A stretch of 64,000 nucleotides of DNA, from the NCBI GenBank assembly GCA_964019135.1, contig OZ025248.1:30001670-30065669 (forward strand), in the 5' to 3' direction. Positions within the stretch are counted from its first letter, which is position 1. Each line of letters starts with the position of its first letter. The notes under the pieces are model-generated. The model was given only the letters and a program-made list of their open reading frames with translations, was not told the origin of the DNA and ran no database searches. The DNA comes from Arenicola marina (lineage: Eukaryota; Annelida; Polychaeta; Arenicolidae). Shown piece after piece: positions 32,332-46,300 of the stretch. Both the position numbers and the translations under genes were made by a program.

Positions 32332-32760
32332 TAGGGAATCCTAACCAATATTTAGGGAATCCTAACCAATATATATGGAATCCTAACTAATCTATAGGAA
32401 TTCTAACCAATGCTTACAAACTCCAACCACTATATAGAGAAACCTAAAAAAGGCATAAGAATCTTAACCAATATAGGCCTATAGGTAATCCTAGCCGATA
32501 TATAGGAATGCCAACATATTTATAGATCACCTTAACCGATACATTTATAATTCAAACCAATGATATAAGTAATCATAGCCAATATCTAGGGAAACCTGAA
32601 CAATATATAGGGAAACCGGACACACATATAAGGAACCTAACCAAGAAATAGGAAAAATAGCCAATATAAATGGAGACCTAACCAATATAACAATGTGGAA
32701 ACCTGACCTATATACATATATATGTACTCCTAGCAAATATATATGGAATCATATCGAGGC
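32332..32760. repeat. TATA-rich minisatellite, ~21-bp unit (right half)
   Basis: Continuation of the 21-bp array interrupted by the LINE fragment (AGGGAATCCTAACCAATATT), fading out by about 32760. Confidence 0.86.
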
Positions 32761-33204
32761 TAAATAGTTCTTCAATATACAATTTATTTGGATAGCTCTC
32801 CGACACCTAACGAGAACATTCCGATCTGTACAAAAACGTCTCCCATATATCAGGCTGTCTCACTCCTCCTTAGAAGTCCCTAATGAGACATAAGATATAT
32901 GACTGGGATCGGCATCAACATACAAATCACCCGTCTGTCGATATCTAGAGACTCGTGGAGAATAGGTACAGGAAACACACACTCTATACACATATACCCA
33001 CCCGCGATTATACATGTGCCTCTCCAACACATCGTTCTGTAGGGATTTTCGATCACTGGGGAGTTTCAAGCTATAGACCCTCAGATCCTTAACGACTTCC
33101 AGTCTACCGGGATTTTCAATCTATAGGGACTTCTGATTCATGGGAGATCAGATCAAAAATGACTCAATAAAGGAAACGTTATGAGGTATGAGGGAACGGA
33201 CTCT
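32761..33204. other. Unique spacer
   Basis: About 440 bp of ordinary complexity. No gene recognised. Confidence 0.45.
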
Positions 33205-34350
33205 AGCCGAGGGAACGCACCTATATCTCGATCTGCAAACACACCCTAGCCTAGGGAACGCACTTATATCTCGATCTGCAGACTCTAGCCTAGGGAACGC
33301 ACCTATATCTCGATCTGCAGACTCTAGCCTAGGGAACGCACCTATATCTCGATCAACAGACTCTAGCCTAGGGAACGCACCTATATCTCGATCTGCAGAC
33401 TCTAGCCTAGGGAACGCACCTATATCTCGATCTGCAGACTCTAGCCTAGGGAACGCACCTATATCTCGATCAACAGACTCTAGCCTAGGGAACGCACCTA
33501 TATCTCGATCTACAGACAGACTCTAGCCTAAGGAACGCATCTATACCTCGATCTACAGACTCTAGCCTAGGGACCGCACATATATCTTGATCTGCAGACT
33601 GACTCTAGCCAAGGGAACGCACATATATCTCGATTTACAGACAGACTCTAGCCTAGGAACCGCACATATATCTCGATCTGCAGACTGACTCTAGCCTAAG
33701 GAACGCATCTATATCTCGATCTACAGACTCTAGCCAAGGGAACGCACATATATCTCCATCTACAGACTCTAGCCTAGGGAGCGCACATATATCTCGTTCT
33801 ACAGACAGACTCTAGCCAAGGGAACGCACCTATATCTTGATCTACAGACTCTAGCCTAGGGAGCGCACATATATCTCGATCTACAGACTCTAGCCTAGGG
33901 AGCGCACATATATCTCGTTCTACAGACAGACTCTAGCCAAGGGAACGCACCTATATCGCGATCTACAGACTCTAGCCTAGGGACCGCACATATATCTCGA
34001 TCTGCAGACTGACTTTAACCAAGGGAACGCACCTATATCGCGATCTACAGACTCTAGCCAAGGGAACGCACCTATATCTCGATCTGCAGACAGACTCTAG
34101 CCAAGGGAACACACCTACATCTCGATCTACAGACTCTAGCCTAGGGAACCTATATCTCGATCTACAGACTCTAGCCTAGGGAACCTATATCTCGATCTAC
34201 AGACTCTAGCCCGGTGGTCGCACCTATATCTCGATCTGCAGACAGAATCTAGCCTGGGGGAACACATCTATATCTCGATCTGCAGACAGAATCTGGCTCG
34301 GGGGACACGCCTATATCTCGATCTGCAGACAAACTCTAACCAGGAGAACG
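33205..34350. repeat. Minisatellite, 39-bp unit (39/43 variants)
   Basis: Units of CTCTAGCCTAGGGAACGCAC plus CTATATCTCGATCTGCAGA; landmarks 33254 and 33293 give 39 bp. A CAGACAGA expansion makes 43-bp variants, more frequent toward the 3' end, where units also diverge. The 13-residue repeating ORF at 33188-33526 (SLGNAPISRSADS) is an artefact of a unit length divisible by three. Confidence 0.96.
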
Positions 34351-35255
34351 CGTCATTGCAGATCTACAGGCGGACTGCCCGGGTCCTAATGCCACTAGAG
34401 GCAGGGACCCAGCTCAAGTGGTACGTCCCGCCGTAAGACAGGGTGTCTTCCTAGATGTCAAGTGGGGCTCGGGGCGAAGCGTTGGGGCAGCATATAGAGG
34501 GCGCTAAGACGGGCACGGGTCGCGGCCACCGCCGCGTGAGGAGGAGTCAGGGGGTGGGGCATGGGGTGGCGGACAGACACGTGTAGTACATTGCCCCACG
34601 GGTTGAGCGAGGCGCGTGTGCCGCACGTGCGTGTGGACCCCGTGTGCGCACAGTTTTGTTGTTGTTGCAAATTCTGTCCATGTAATATACTTTTGCCATA
34701 ATAAATTTAGGTTCCGAGTTATATGTTGTTGAAAGAGTGAAGGGCAATGCCGCATTATGGCCTTAGTATAGCAGCAATTGGTTTTCTCGTGGACGGACAC
34801 TCTGCCATTGGTTGCGTCCTGTAAGTCCTTCACGATCACTGGCTGTTGCATGGCAGTGTGGCGCCCTTTGCCCGGATTCCGGTAATTTGGCATAAATATA
34901 GCTTTATAAAAAGCCGCATCTAGAACTAAATCGAACTGACTCTAAGACAATGGGGAAAGTAATAGTGCTAAAGGCTCCTGGATAAAGTGCAAGCAATGGT
35001 TATATGTAATATATGTTCGGCTCATAAGACCGACAGAAAAATGAATCCATTTCTAGGCAATTACGCTTGAAGATTTGGGGAGAAAACAGGGCAGACAAGA
35101 CTTTGAGTCAATAACATTCCCAGAGTAGGTAAAGCGACTGGGCTTATTTGATTGAGAACACTCTTATGATTGGCTGGGTAGAGCATGAAACAATAAGGTG
35201 ATTGACGTATGGCGGTATACAGAACACACACAGAGCGTCCCATGGGAACCCTACC
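34351..35255. other. Unique region, no gene recognised
   Basis: Ordinary complexity. Minus-strand ORFs at 34458-34893 show no recognised domain. No RNA gene seen. Confidence 0.45.
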
Positions 35256-36516
35256 TATCAGGATGTAGCTGACAAAGCGGTAAATACATGTTGTACGCTT
35301 CCTATCAGGATGTAGCTGACAAAGCGGTAAATACATGTTGTAGGCTTCCTATCAGGATGTAGCTGACAAAGCGGTAAATACATGTTGTAGGCTTCCTATC
35401 AGGATGTAGCTGACAAAGTGGTAGATACATGTTGTAGGCTTCCTATCAGGATGTAGCTGACAAAGCGGTGAATACATGTTGTAGGCTTCCTATCAGGATG
35501 TAGCTGACAAAGCGGTAAATACATGTTGTAGGCTTCCTATCAGGATGTAGGTGACAAAGCGGTAAATACATGTTGTAAGCTTCCTATCAGGATGTAGCTG
35601 ACAAAGCGGTAAATACATGTTGTACGCTTCCTATCAGGATGTAGCTGACAAAGCGGTAAATACATGTTGTAGGCTTCCTATCAGGATGTAGCTGACAAAG
35701 CGGTAAATACATATTGTAGGCTTCCTATCAGGATATAGCTGACAAAGCGGTAAATACATGTTGTAGGCTTCCTATCAGGATGTAGCTGACAAAGCGGTAA
35801 ATACATGTTGTAGGCTTCCTATCAGGATGTAGCTGACAAAGCGGTGAATACATGTTGTAGGCTTCCTATCAGGATGTAGCTGAAAAAGCGGTAAATACAT
35901 GTTGTACGCTTCCTATCAGGATGTAGCTGACAAAGCGGTAAATACATGTTGTACGCTTCCTATCAGGATGTAGCTGACAAAGCGGTAAATACATGTTGTA
36001 GGCTTCCTATCAGGATGTAGCTGACAAAGCGGTAAATACATGTTGTAGGCTTCCTATCAGGATGTAGCTGACAAAGTGGTAAATACATGTTGTAGGCTTC
36101 CTATCAGGATGTAGCTGACAAAGCGGTGAATACATGTTGTAGGCTTCCTATCAGGATGTAGCTGACAAAGCGGTAAATACATGTTGTAGGCTTCCTATCA
36201 GGATGTAGCTGACAATGCGGTAAATACATGTTGTACGCTTCCTATCAGGATGTAGCTGACAAAGCGGTAAATACATGTTGTAGGCTTCCTATCAGGATGT
36301 AGCTGACAAAGCGGTAAATACATGTTGTACGCTTCCTATCAGGATGTAGCTGACAAAGCGGTAAATACATCTTGTACGCTTCCTATCAGGATTTAGCTGA
36401 CAAAGCAGCAAATACATGTTGTACGCTTCCTATCAGGATGTAGCTGACAAAGCGGTAAATACATGTTGTAGGCTTCCTATCAGGATGTAGCTGACAAAGC
36501 GGTAAATACATGTTGT
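35256..36516. repeat. Minisatellite, 47-bp unit, ~27 copies, very homogeneous
   Basis: Units of CTATCAGGATGTAGCTGACA plus AAGCGGTAAATACATGTTGT and AGGCTTC; landmarks 35261 and 35308. Most copies differ only at GTAGG/GTACG or GGTAAA/GGTGAA, indicating recent expansion or active homogenisation. The preceding copy fragment GGAACCCTACCTATCAGG marks the left edge. Confidence 0.97.
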
Positions 36517-36982
36517 GCGTGGCCAACATGGATAATATAATCCCAGGAATGGATGTCGCCTAGCTCCTTGCCATTGTAACGCACGTTATCGAAATGAAGA
36601 GATTTACGCTGGGAAACCTTGCGGAAAAGCCAACGGAGAAGGGAAGTGCAAAGGAAAGATGCGAATCATTAACGTAAGCGCGATTGGTTCGCAAGATCAG
36701 GCTGACAGATAAACCCGTCACTGAACAAACAGGAGAAAAAGGGAACAGCTATGGCTGGACCATCGCTGCCTCGGCCATGCATGGGGAGGGTATTCATAGA
36801 TCGCCCATCATTGAATAAACCATGAAGTATGACTGTGTCTCGAACATCGCCCGTGAGTGGATGATCAGTGGATTATGTGTCATTACTATGGCTAGCCGCT
36901 AGTACATCATTGAATAAATAATGGAGTGTTAACCATTATGGTGCTGTGCTTAATATTGAGTAAGCGAACGAACAGGGACAGG
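36517..36982. other. Unique spacer
   Basis: About 470 bp of ordinary complexity. The word CATTGAATAAA occurs at 36811 and again at 36906. No gene recognised. Confidence 0.45.
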
Positions 36983-37235
36983 CTGTAACTGTAAAGAACA
37001 AACAGTCTGTAACTGTAATGGACAAACAGTCTGTAACTGTAATGGACAAACAGTCTGTAACTGTAATGGGCTAACATTCTGTAACTGTAATGGAGAACAG
37101 TCTGTAACTGTAATGGGCTAACAGTCTGTAACTGTAATGGACAAACAGTCTGTAACTGTAATGGGCTAACAGTCTGTAACTGTAATGGACTAACAGTCTG
37201 TAACTGTAATGGGCTAACAGTCTGTAACTGTTATG
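36983..37235. repeat. Short minisatellite, ~24-bp unit
   Basis: About ten copies of CAGTCTGTAACTGTAATGGA with ACAAA or CTAA linkers. Confidence 0.94.
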
Positions 37236-37562
37236 GAGGAACAGGACCAGTTACGACTCGCAGAAAGCCAATCACCGTACAAGCCATAGTTCAGAGAAGA
37301 AGCTCTTCGTTCAAAGACGTCAAACCACGGCATAAGCCATTGACCAGGAAAAAAAACAAGCCCCTCAATGAGAACTGAAACATTGTCAGTCCGTTTGTCG
37401 CTAGTACCGAAGAAAGAGCTCCGTGGAGGAGAGAATACAGACCGAGGCGAGATAAAATGTCATGACGGGAACCGAGAGCCCCTTGGCGACTGTGTTGTGA
37501 CGTTGATCGTCATCCCGTGCCATAAGTACCAGCATCTTGCGACCCGTGACGTGAAGGCCGCG
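37236..37562. other. Unique spacer
   Basis: About 330 bp, no gene recognised. The ORF starting at 37368 runs into the GGCT repeat and is not credible. Confidence 0.45.
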
Positions 37563-37619
<57 letters not shown>

Positions 37620-37622
37620 TCA

Positions 37623-37712
<90 letters not shown>

Positions 37713-37982
37713 CTGTCAGGCTGACTGGTTGACTGGTTGGCTGGCTGGCTGGCTGGCTGGCTGTCAGGCTGGCTGGCTGGCTGTCAGGCTGGCTGGCTGG
37801 CTGGCTGTCAGGCTGGCTGGCTGACTGTCAGGCTGACTGGTTGACTGGTTGGCTGGCTGGCTGGCTGGCTGTCAGGCTGGCTGGCTGGCTGTCAGGCTGG
37901 CTGGCTGGCTGGCTGGCTGTCTGGCTGACTGTCAGGCTGACTGGTTGACTGGTTGGCTGGCTGGCTGGCTGGCTGGCTGTCA

Positions 37983-38026
<44 letters not shown>

Positions 38027-38034
38027 AGCTGGCA

Positions 38035-38075
<41 letters not shown>

Positions 38076-38264
38076 GCTGGCTGTCAGGCTGGCTGGCTGG
38101 CTGGGTGTCAGGCTGACTGGTTGGTTGGCTGGCTGGCTGGCTGGTAAGCTGGCTGCCAGGCTGGCTGGCTGTCTATCAGGCTGGCTGGCTGTCTATCAGA
38201 CTGGCTGGCTGTCTATCAGGCTGGCTGGCTGGCTGGCTGTCAGGTAGGCTGGCTGGCTGATCAT

Positions 38265-38297
<33 letters not shown>

Positions 38298-38350
38298 TTG
38301 GCTGGCTGTCAGGCTGGCTGGCTGACTGTCAGGCTGGCTGTCAGGCTGGT
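37563..38350. repeat. Long (GGCT)n tetranucleotide array
   Basis: Nearly 800 bp of GGCT units broken at intervals by GTCA, GACT and GGTT variants that themselves recur in a longer pattern (TGTCAGGCTGACTGGTTGAC at about 37706, 37827 and 37929). The Trp/Leu/Ala/Gly ORFs over it are artefacts. Confidence 0.96.
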
Positions 38351-39726
38351 TTCCTAACGAGTGGTTCGTTGGGTAACATTTTCCACCCATGGCTGGTTGC
38401 TGACCACCGGTGTGGCGGGTGGGGGTGGGTCGGGGTGAGGTGGGGTGGGGGGCGGGTTGGGAGGGGGAGGCGGCTTCGGGGTTTCGTTGGTACAGTGTTA
38501 TAGTCCAGCCGACCCGATCTGACCCGATCCGACTGGAGTTGACCCGCCCCACCCCCAACCCCACCATCCCTCAGCCAAACCCCTCCCCACCAAACGCCCA
38601 CCCCTACCCTACAAGGCTCAACCCACTCTGTGAGGAATCACAGCCAATTGACTTGATGCATGACCAATTTACTAGACGCAAAAGCAATCACTCTGTAAAT
38701 TGGAGTCGAAATGGACGGTTATGAATGGCTGGCCGCGGCGGGGTGCGACCGTGGCCGGTTAAAGATAAGGACGACCCCATATGTCGGGATAAAGCACCGG
38801 GGGGCACGCCGACGACCGGCTAATTCAATCCCGCGGGGTCACCGCTTGGGGGGTAGGGGTCGGTGAAGGAGAAAAGGATAGGGGGAGGGGGGTGGAGCGT
38901 CAGGCGGCAGCGTGGGGGCGGGGCGGTTGCGCTCTTTGAGGGGTCATCCCGCCCAGCACCCTGCACCTTGAGAGTCAGGAGGGTAAGGGACTGAGAGGGG
39001 GGAGGGGGCGGGGGTGGAGTTGTGTTTGGCTGGCGAGGGGTGGCGGGGGGGGGGGGGGAGGGCGCACCATATAGGGTAGGATGTCAAAGGTCTCTAGGAT
39101 CTCTGGTTACTTTTCCTCTCTAGTGAGATGGAGTCTCGAGGCTGTCACATCAAACCGAAAGGATCAATCTATATGTATAGGGATATATATATATATATAT
39201 GTCTCAGACTGGGGAGAGGGGGGGGGGCTGATCAGTAAAGTCCCTGAGTGTGTGTGTGTGGGGGGGGGGGTGTAGTATACCTTGGTCGTCCGGATCGGAC
39301 CAGTGCACCAGTACAATGGAGCTGGATGTCTCCATGGCGGGGCAGGCAGAAGACCACTCCACCTGACGATAGAGTATATAATAATAGTGTTATAAATGGC
39401 TCTATCATGGAGTTCCTAAGTGTACCATTTGCCTTGTTGCTCCGACCTCCGTGTCGCACAACTTTCTGTGAGGCACCTTTCTACTTGCCGCTTCTCATCC
39501 CCCCCACCCCCCCCCCCATCTTCTTTGTCATATTTTACTCTCAGTAAAAAAATTTTGGTCGCACACTTTTCTTTTTCTTGTCGCACGTCGCGCTATTGTC
39601 CGGATCGCAGTCTTTGTCGGACGGTTGTCCTCGTCACACTGTTGCCCTGGAACGAATCTCTTTTTACGCGCTATCGACTGTCTGTGCCGCTCAAGTGTGC
39701 TTGTCGTACTAATCACTTTGTCGTAT
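38351..39726. other. Mostly unique, G-rich region
   Basis: Poly-G runs near 39043-39058, 39219-39228 and 39261-39270, a TA microsatellite at ~39183-39200 and a C-rich run near 39500-39519. The 39550-39726 stretch repeats TTGTCGCAC/TTTGTCGNAC words and looks like a degenerate lead-in to the 31-bp array. No gene recognised. Confidence 0.45.
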
Positions 39727-40150
39727 TATTGTACTTGTACTGAACCCTTTGTCACACCATTGTTCTTGTACTGAACCCTTTGTCACACCATTGTGCTTGT
39801 ACTGAACCCTTTGTCACACCATTGTGCTTGTACTGAACCCTTTGTCACACCATTGTGCTTGTACTGAACCCTTTGTCACACCATTGTGCTTGTACTGAAC
39901 CCTTTGTCACACCATTGTGCTTGTACTGAACCCTTTGTCACACCATTGTGCTTGTACTGAACCCTTTGTCACACCATTGTGCTTGTACTGAACCCTTTGT
40001 CACACCATTGTTCTTGTACTGAACCCTTTGTCACACCATTGTGCTTGTACTGAACCCTTTGTCACACCATTGTGCTTGTACTGAACCCTTTGTCACACCA
40101 TTGTGCTTGTACTGAACCCTTTGTCACACCATTGTGCTTGTACTGAACGC
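39727..40150. repeat. Minisatellite, 31-bp unit, ~14 copies, near identical
   Basis: Units of CTTGTACTGAACCCTTTGTC plus ACACCATTGTG; landmarks 39739 and 39770. Almost all copies are identical apart from GTGCTT/GTTCTT/GTACTT. Confidence 0.97.
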
Positions 40151-40363
40151 TTTGTCGGACTAACTTCTTTGCCTTATTATCGTCCATGTCGTACTAATAT
40201 CTGTGTGGCACTATTGTTCATTTCGCACCTTAATAACGCAATTACTTCCATTGTTGACGACAATTGACCTTACATACAGGACACGTGAGCCTACACTTAG
40301 CGATATTTCAGGTTAACCTACGTGTTTAATCAGACCCAAAGCCTCGTTCAGGCGGATAGATCA

Positions 40364-43300
40364 AAGGCGACAATCATAGTGTCACTAGCGGCGACAACAA
40401 TAGTGTCACTGACGGCGATACTGACGGCAACAATAATAGTGTCACTGACAGCGATACTGACGGCGACAATAATTGTGTCACTGGCGGCGATACTGACGGC
40501 GACAATAATAGTGTCACTGGCGGCGATACTGACGGCGACAATAATAGTGTCACTGGCGGCGATACTTCCGGCAACAATAGTAGTGTCACTGGCGGCGATA
40601 CTGACGGCGACAATAATAGTGTCACTGGCGCCGATACTGACGGCAACAATAGTAGTGTCACTGACGACGATACTGACGGCGACAATAATAGTGTCACTGG
40701 CGGCGATACAGACGGCGCAATAATAGTGTAACTGACGGCGATACTGACAGCGACAATAATAATGTCACTGGCGGCGATACAGACGGCGACAATAATAGTG
40801 TAACTGACGGCGAAAATAATAGTTTCACTGACGGCGATACTGACGGCGATACTGACAGTGACAATAATAGTGTCACTGGCGGCGATATTGACGGCGACAA
40901 TAATAGTGTCATAGGCGGCTATACCGACGGCAACAATAGTAGTGTCACTGGCGGCGATACTGACGGCGACAATAATAGTGTCACTGGCGGCGATACTGAC
41001 GGCGACAATATTAGTGTCACTGGCGGCGATACTGACGGCAACAATTGTAGTGTCACTGGCGGCGATACTGACGGCGACAATAATAGTGTCACTGGCGGCG
41101 ATACTGACGGCGACAATAATAGTGTCACTCGCGGCGATACTGACGGCGACAATAATAGTGTCACTGACGGCGATACTGACGGCGATAATAATAGTGTCAC
41201 TGGCGGCGACAATAATAGTTTCACTGACGGCGATACTGACGGCGATACTGACAGTGACAATAATAGTGTCACTGGCGGCGATATTGACGGCGACAATAAT
41301 AGTGTCATAGGCGGCTATACCGACGGCAACAATAGTAGTGTCACTGGCGGCGATACTGACGGCGACAATAGTAGTGTCACTGGCGGCGATACTGACGGCG
41401 ATAATAATAGTGTCACTGGCGCCGATACTGACGGCAACAATAGTAGTGTCACTGACGACGATACTGACGGCGACAATAATAGTGTCACTGGCGGCGATAC
41501 AGACGGCACAATAATAGTGTAACTGACGGCGATACTGACAGCGACAATAATAGTGTAACTGACGGCGACAATAATAGTTTCACTGACGGCGATACTGACG
41601 GCGATACTGACAGCGACAATAATAGTGTCACTGGCGGCGATATTGACGGCGACAATAATAGTGTCATAGGCGGCTATACCTACGGCAACAATAGTAGTGT
41701 CACTGGCGGCGATACTGACGGCGACAATAATAGTGTCACTGGCGGCGATACTGACGGCGACAATAATAGTGTCACTGGCGGCGATACTGACGGCGACAAT
41801 AATAGTGTCACTGGCGGCGATACTGACGGCAACAATAGTAGTGTCACTGGCGGCGATACTGACGGCGACAATAGTAGTGTCACTGGCGGCGATACTGACG
41901 GCGATAATAATAGTGTCACTGGCGCCGATACTGACGGCAACAATAGTAGTGTCACTGACGACGATACTGACGGCGACAATAATAGTGTCACTGGCGGCGA
42001 TACAGACGGCACAATATTAGTGTAACTGACGGCGATACTGACAGCGACAATAATAGTGTAACTGACGGCGACAATAATAGTTTCACTGACGGCGATACTG
42101 ACGGCGATACTGACAGCGACAATAATAGTGTCACTGGCGGCGATATTGACGGCGACAATAATAGTGTCATAGGCGGCTATACCTACGGCAACAATAGTAG
42201 TGTCACTGGCGGCGATACTGACGGCGACAATAATAGTGTCACTGGCGGCGATACTGACGGCGACAATAATAGTGTCACTGGCGGCGATACTGACGGCGAC
42301 AATAATAGTGTCACTGGCGGCGATACTGACGGCAACAATAGTAGTGTCACTGGCGGCGATACTGACGGCGACAATAGTAGTGTCACTGGCGGCGATACTG
42401 ACGGCGATAATAATAGTGTCACTGGCGCCGATACTGACGGCAACAATAGTAGTGTCACTGACGACGATACTGACGGCGACAATAATAGTGTCACTGGCGG
42501 CGATACAGACGGCACAATATTAGTGTAACTGACGGCGATACTGACAGCGACAATAATAGTGTAACTGACGGCGACAATAATAGTTTCACTGACGGCGATA
42601 CTGACGGCGATACTGACAGCGACAATAATAGTGTCACTGGCGGCGATATTGACGGCGACAATAATAGTGTCATAGGCGGCTATACCTACGGCAACAATAG
42701 TAGTGTCACTGGCGGCGATACTGACGGCGACAATAATAGTGTCACTGGCGGCGATACTGACGGCGACAATAATAGTGTCACTGGCGGCGATACTGACGGC
42801 AACAATAGTAGTGTCACTGGCGGCGATACTGACGGCGACAATAATAGTGTCACTGGCGGCGATACTGACGGCAACAATAGTAGTGTCACTGGCGGCGATA
42901 CTGACGGCAACAATAATAGTGCCACTGACGACGATACTGACGGCGACAATAATAGTGTCACTGGCGGCGATACAGACGGCGACAATAATAGTGTCACTGA
43001 CGGCGATATTGACGGCAACAATAATAATGTCACTGACGGCGATACTGACGGCGACAATAATAGTGTCACTGGCGGCGATACTGGCGGCGACAATAATAGT
43101 GTCACTGGCGGCGATACTGACGGCGACAATAATAGTGTCACTGGCGGCGATACTTCCGGAAACAATAGTAGTGTCACTGGCGGCGATACTGACGGCAACA
43201 ATAATAGTGTCACTGACGGCGATACTGACGGCGACAATAATAATGTCACTGGCGGCGATTCTGACGGCGACAATAATAGTGTCACTGGCGGCGATACTGA

Positions 43301-46300
43301 CGGCCACAATAATAGTGTCACTGACGGCGATACTGACGGCGACAATAATAGTGTCACTGGCGGCGATACTGACGGCGACAATAATAGTGTCACTGGCGGC
43401 GATACTGACGGCGACAATAATAGTGTCACTGGCGGCGATACTTACGGCGACAATAATAGTGTCACTGGCGGCGATACTTCCGGCAACAAAAGTAGTGTCA
43501 CTGGCGGCGATACTGACGGCGACAATAATAGTGTCACTGACGGCGATACTGACGGCAACAATAGTGGTGTCACTGGCGGCGATACTGACGGCAACAATAA
43601 TAGTGTCACTGACGGCGATACTGACAGCGACAATAATAGTGTCACTGGCGGCGATACTGACGGCGACAATAATAGTATCACTGACGGCGATACTGACGGC
43701 AACAATAATAGTGTCACTGACGGCGATACTGACGACGAGAATAATAGTGTCACTGGCGGCGATACTGACGGCGACAATAATAGTGTCACTGGCGGCGATA
43801 CTGACGGCGACAATAATAGTATCACTGACGGCGATACTGACGGCAACAATAATAGTGTCACTGACGGCGATACTGACGACGAGAATAATAGTGTCACTGG
43901 CGGCGATACTGACGGCGACAATAATAGTGTCACTGGCGGCGATACTGACGGCGACAATAATAGTATCACTGACGGCGATACTGACGGCAACAATAATAGT
44001 GTCACTGACGACGATACTGACGACGAGAATAATAGTGTCACTGGCGGCGATACTGACGGCGACAATAATAGTGTCACTGGCGGCGATACTGACGGCGACA
44101 ATAATAGTGTCACTGACGGCGATACTGACGACGAGAATAATAGTGTCACTGGCGGCGATACTGACGGCGACAATAATAGTGTCACTGGCGGCGATACTGA
44201 CGGCGACAATAATAGTGTCACTGGCGGCGATACTGACGGCGACAATAATTGTGTCACTGGCGGCGATACTTCCGGCAGCAATAGTAGTGTCACTGGCGGC
44301 GATACTGACGGCAACAATTATAGTGTCACTGACGACGATACTGACGGCGACAATAATAATGTCACTGGCGGCGATTCTGACGGCGACAATAATAGTGTCA
44401 CTGGCGGCGATACTGACGGCGACAATAATAGTGTCACTGACGGCGATACTGACGGCGACAATAATAGTGTCACTGGCGGCGATACTGACGGCGACAATAA
44501 TAGTGTCACTGGCGGCGATACTTCCGGCAACAATAGTAGTGTCACTGGCGGCGATACTGACGGCAACAATAATAGTGTCACTGACGGCGATACTGACGGC
44601 GATGCTGACAGTGACAATAATAGTGTCACTGGCGGCGATATTGACGGCGACAATAATAGTGTCATAGGCGGCTATACCGACGGCAACAATAGTAGTGTCA
44701 CTGGCGGCGATACTGACGGCGACAATAATAGTGTCACTGGCGGCGATACTGACGGCAACAATAGTAGTGTCACTGGCGGCGATACTGACGGCGATAATAA
44801 TAGTGTCACTGGCGCCGATACTGACGGCAACAATAGTAGTGTCACTGACGACGATACTGACGGCGACAATAATAGTGTCACTGGCGGCGATACAGACGGC
44901 ACAATAATAGTGTAACTGACGGCGATACTGACAGCGACAATAATAGTGTAACTGACGGCGACAATAATAGTTTCACTGACGGCGATACTGACGGCGATAC
45001 TGACAGCGACAATAATAGTGTCACTGGCGGCGATATTGACGGCGACAATAATAGTGTCATAGGCGGCTATACCTACGGCAACAATAGTAGTGTCACTGGC
45101 GGCGATACTGACGGCGACAATAATAGTGTCACTGGCGGCGATACTGACGGCGACAATAATAGTGTCACTGGCGGCGATACTGACGGCAACAATAGTAGTG
45201 TCACTGGCGGCGATACTGACGGCGACAATAATAGTGTCACTGGCGGCGATACTGACGGCAACAATAGTAGTGTCACTGGCGGCGATACTGACGGCAACAA
45301 TAGTAGTGTCACTGGCGGCGATACTGACGGCAACAATAGTAGTGTCACTGACGGCGATACTGACGGCAACAATAGTGGTGTCACTGGCGGCGATACTGAC
45401 GGCAACAATAATAGTGTCACTGACGGTGATACTGACAGCGACAATAATAGTGTCACTGGCGGCGATACTGACGGCGACAATAATTGTGTCACTGGTGGCG
45501 ATACTTCCGGCAGCAATAGTAGTGTCACTGGCGGCGATACTGACGGCAACAATTATAGTGTCACTGGCGGCGATACTGACGGCGACAATAATAGTGTCAC
45601 TGACGGCGATACTGACGGCGACAATAATAGTGTCACTGGCGGCGATACTGACGGCGACAATAATAGTGTCACTGGCGGCGATACTTCCGGCAACAATAGT
45701 AGTGTCACTGGCGGCGATACTGACGGCAACAATAATAGTGTCACTGACGGCGATACTGACGGCGACAATAATAATGTCACTGGCGGCGATTCTGACGGCG
45801 ACAATAATAGTGTCACTGGCGGCGATACTGACGGCCACAATAATAGTGTCACTGGCGGCGATACTGACGGCGACAATAATAGTGCCACTGGCGGCGATAC
45901 TGACGGCGACAATAATAGTGTCACTGGCGGCGATACTGACGGCGACAATAATAGTGTCACTGGCGGCGATACTTACGGCGACAATAATAGTGTCACTGGC
46001 GGCGATACTTCCGGCAACAAAAGTAGTGTCACTGGCGGCGATACTAACGGCGACAATAATAGTGTCACTGACGGCGATACTGACGGCAACAATAGTGGTG
46101 TCACTGGCGGCGATACTGACGGCAACAACAATAGTGTCACTGACGGCGATACTGACAGCAACAATAATAGTGTCACTGGCGGCGATACTGACGGCGACAA
46201 TAATAGTATCACTGACGGCGATACTGACGGCAACAATAATAGTGTCACTGACGGCGATACTGACGACGAGAATAATAGTGTCACTGGCGGCGATACTGAC

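Noticed and set aside
31365..32760. Telomere-like CCTAACC words
   Set aside because: They occur within a 21-bp AT-rich unit and not as a TTAGGG-type hexamer array.
33205..36516. CRISPR-like regularly spaced repeats
   Set aside because: Units are contiguous with no unique spacers, and the window is eukaryotic. These are minisatellites.
42703..44667. 654-codon plus-strand ORF (VSLAAILTATII repeats)
   Set aside because: Starts at a GTG inside the array and is another open frame of the same 36-bp unit.
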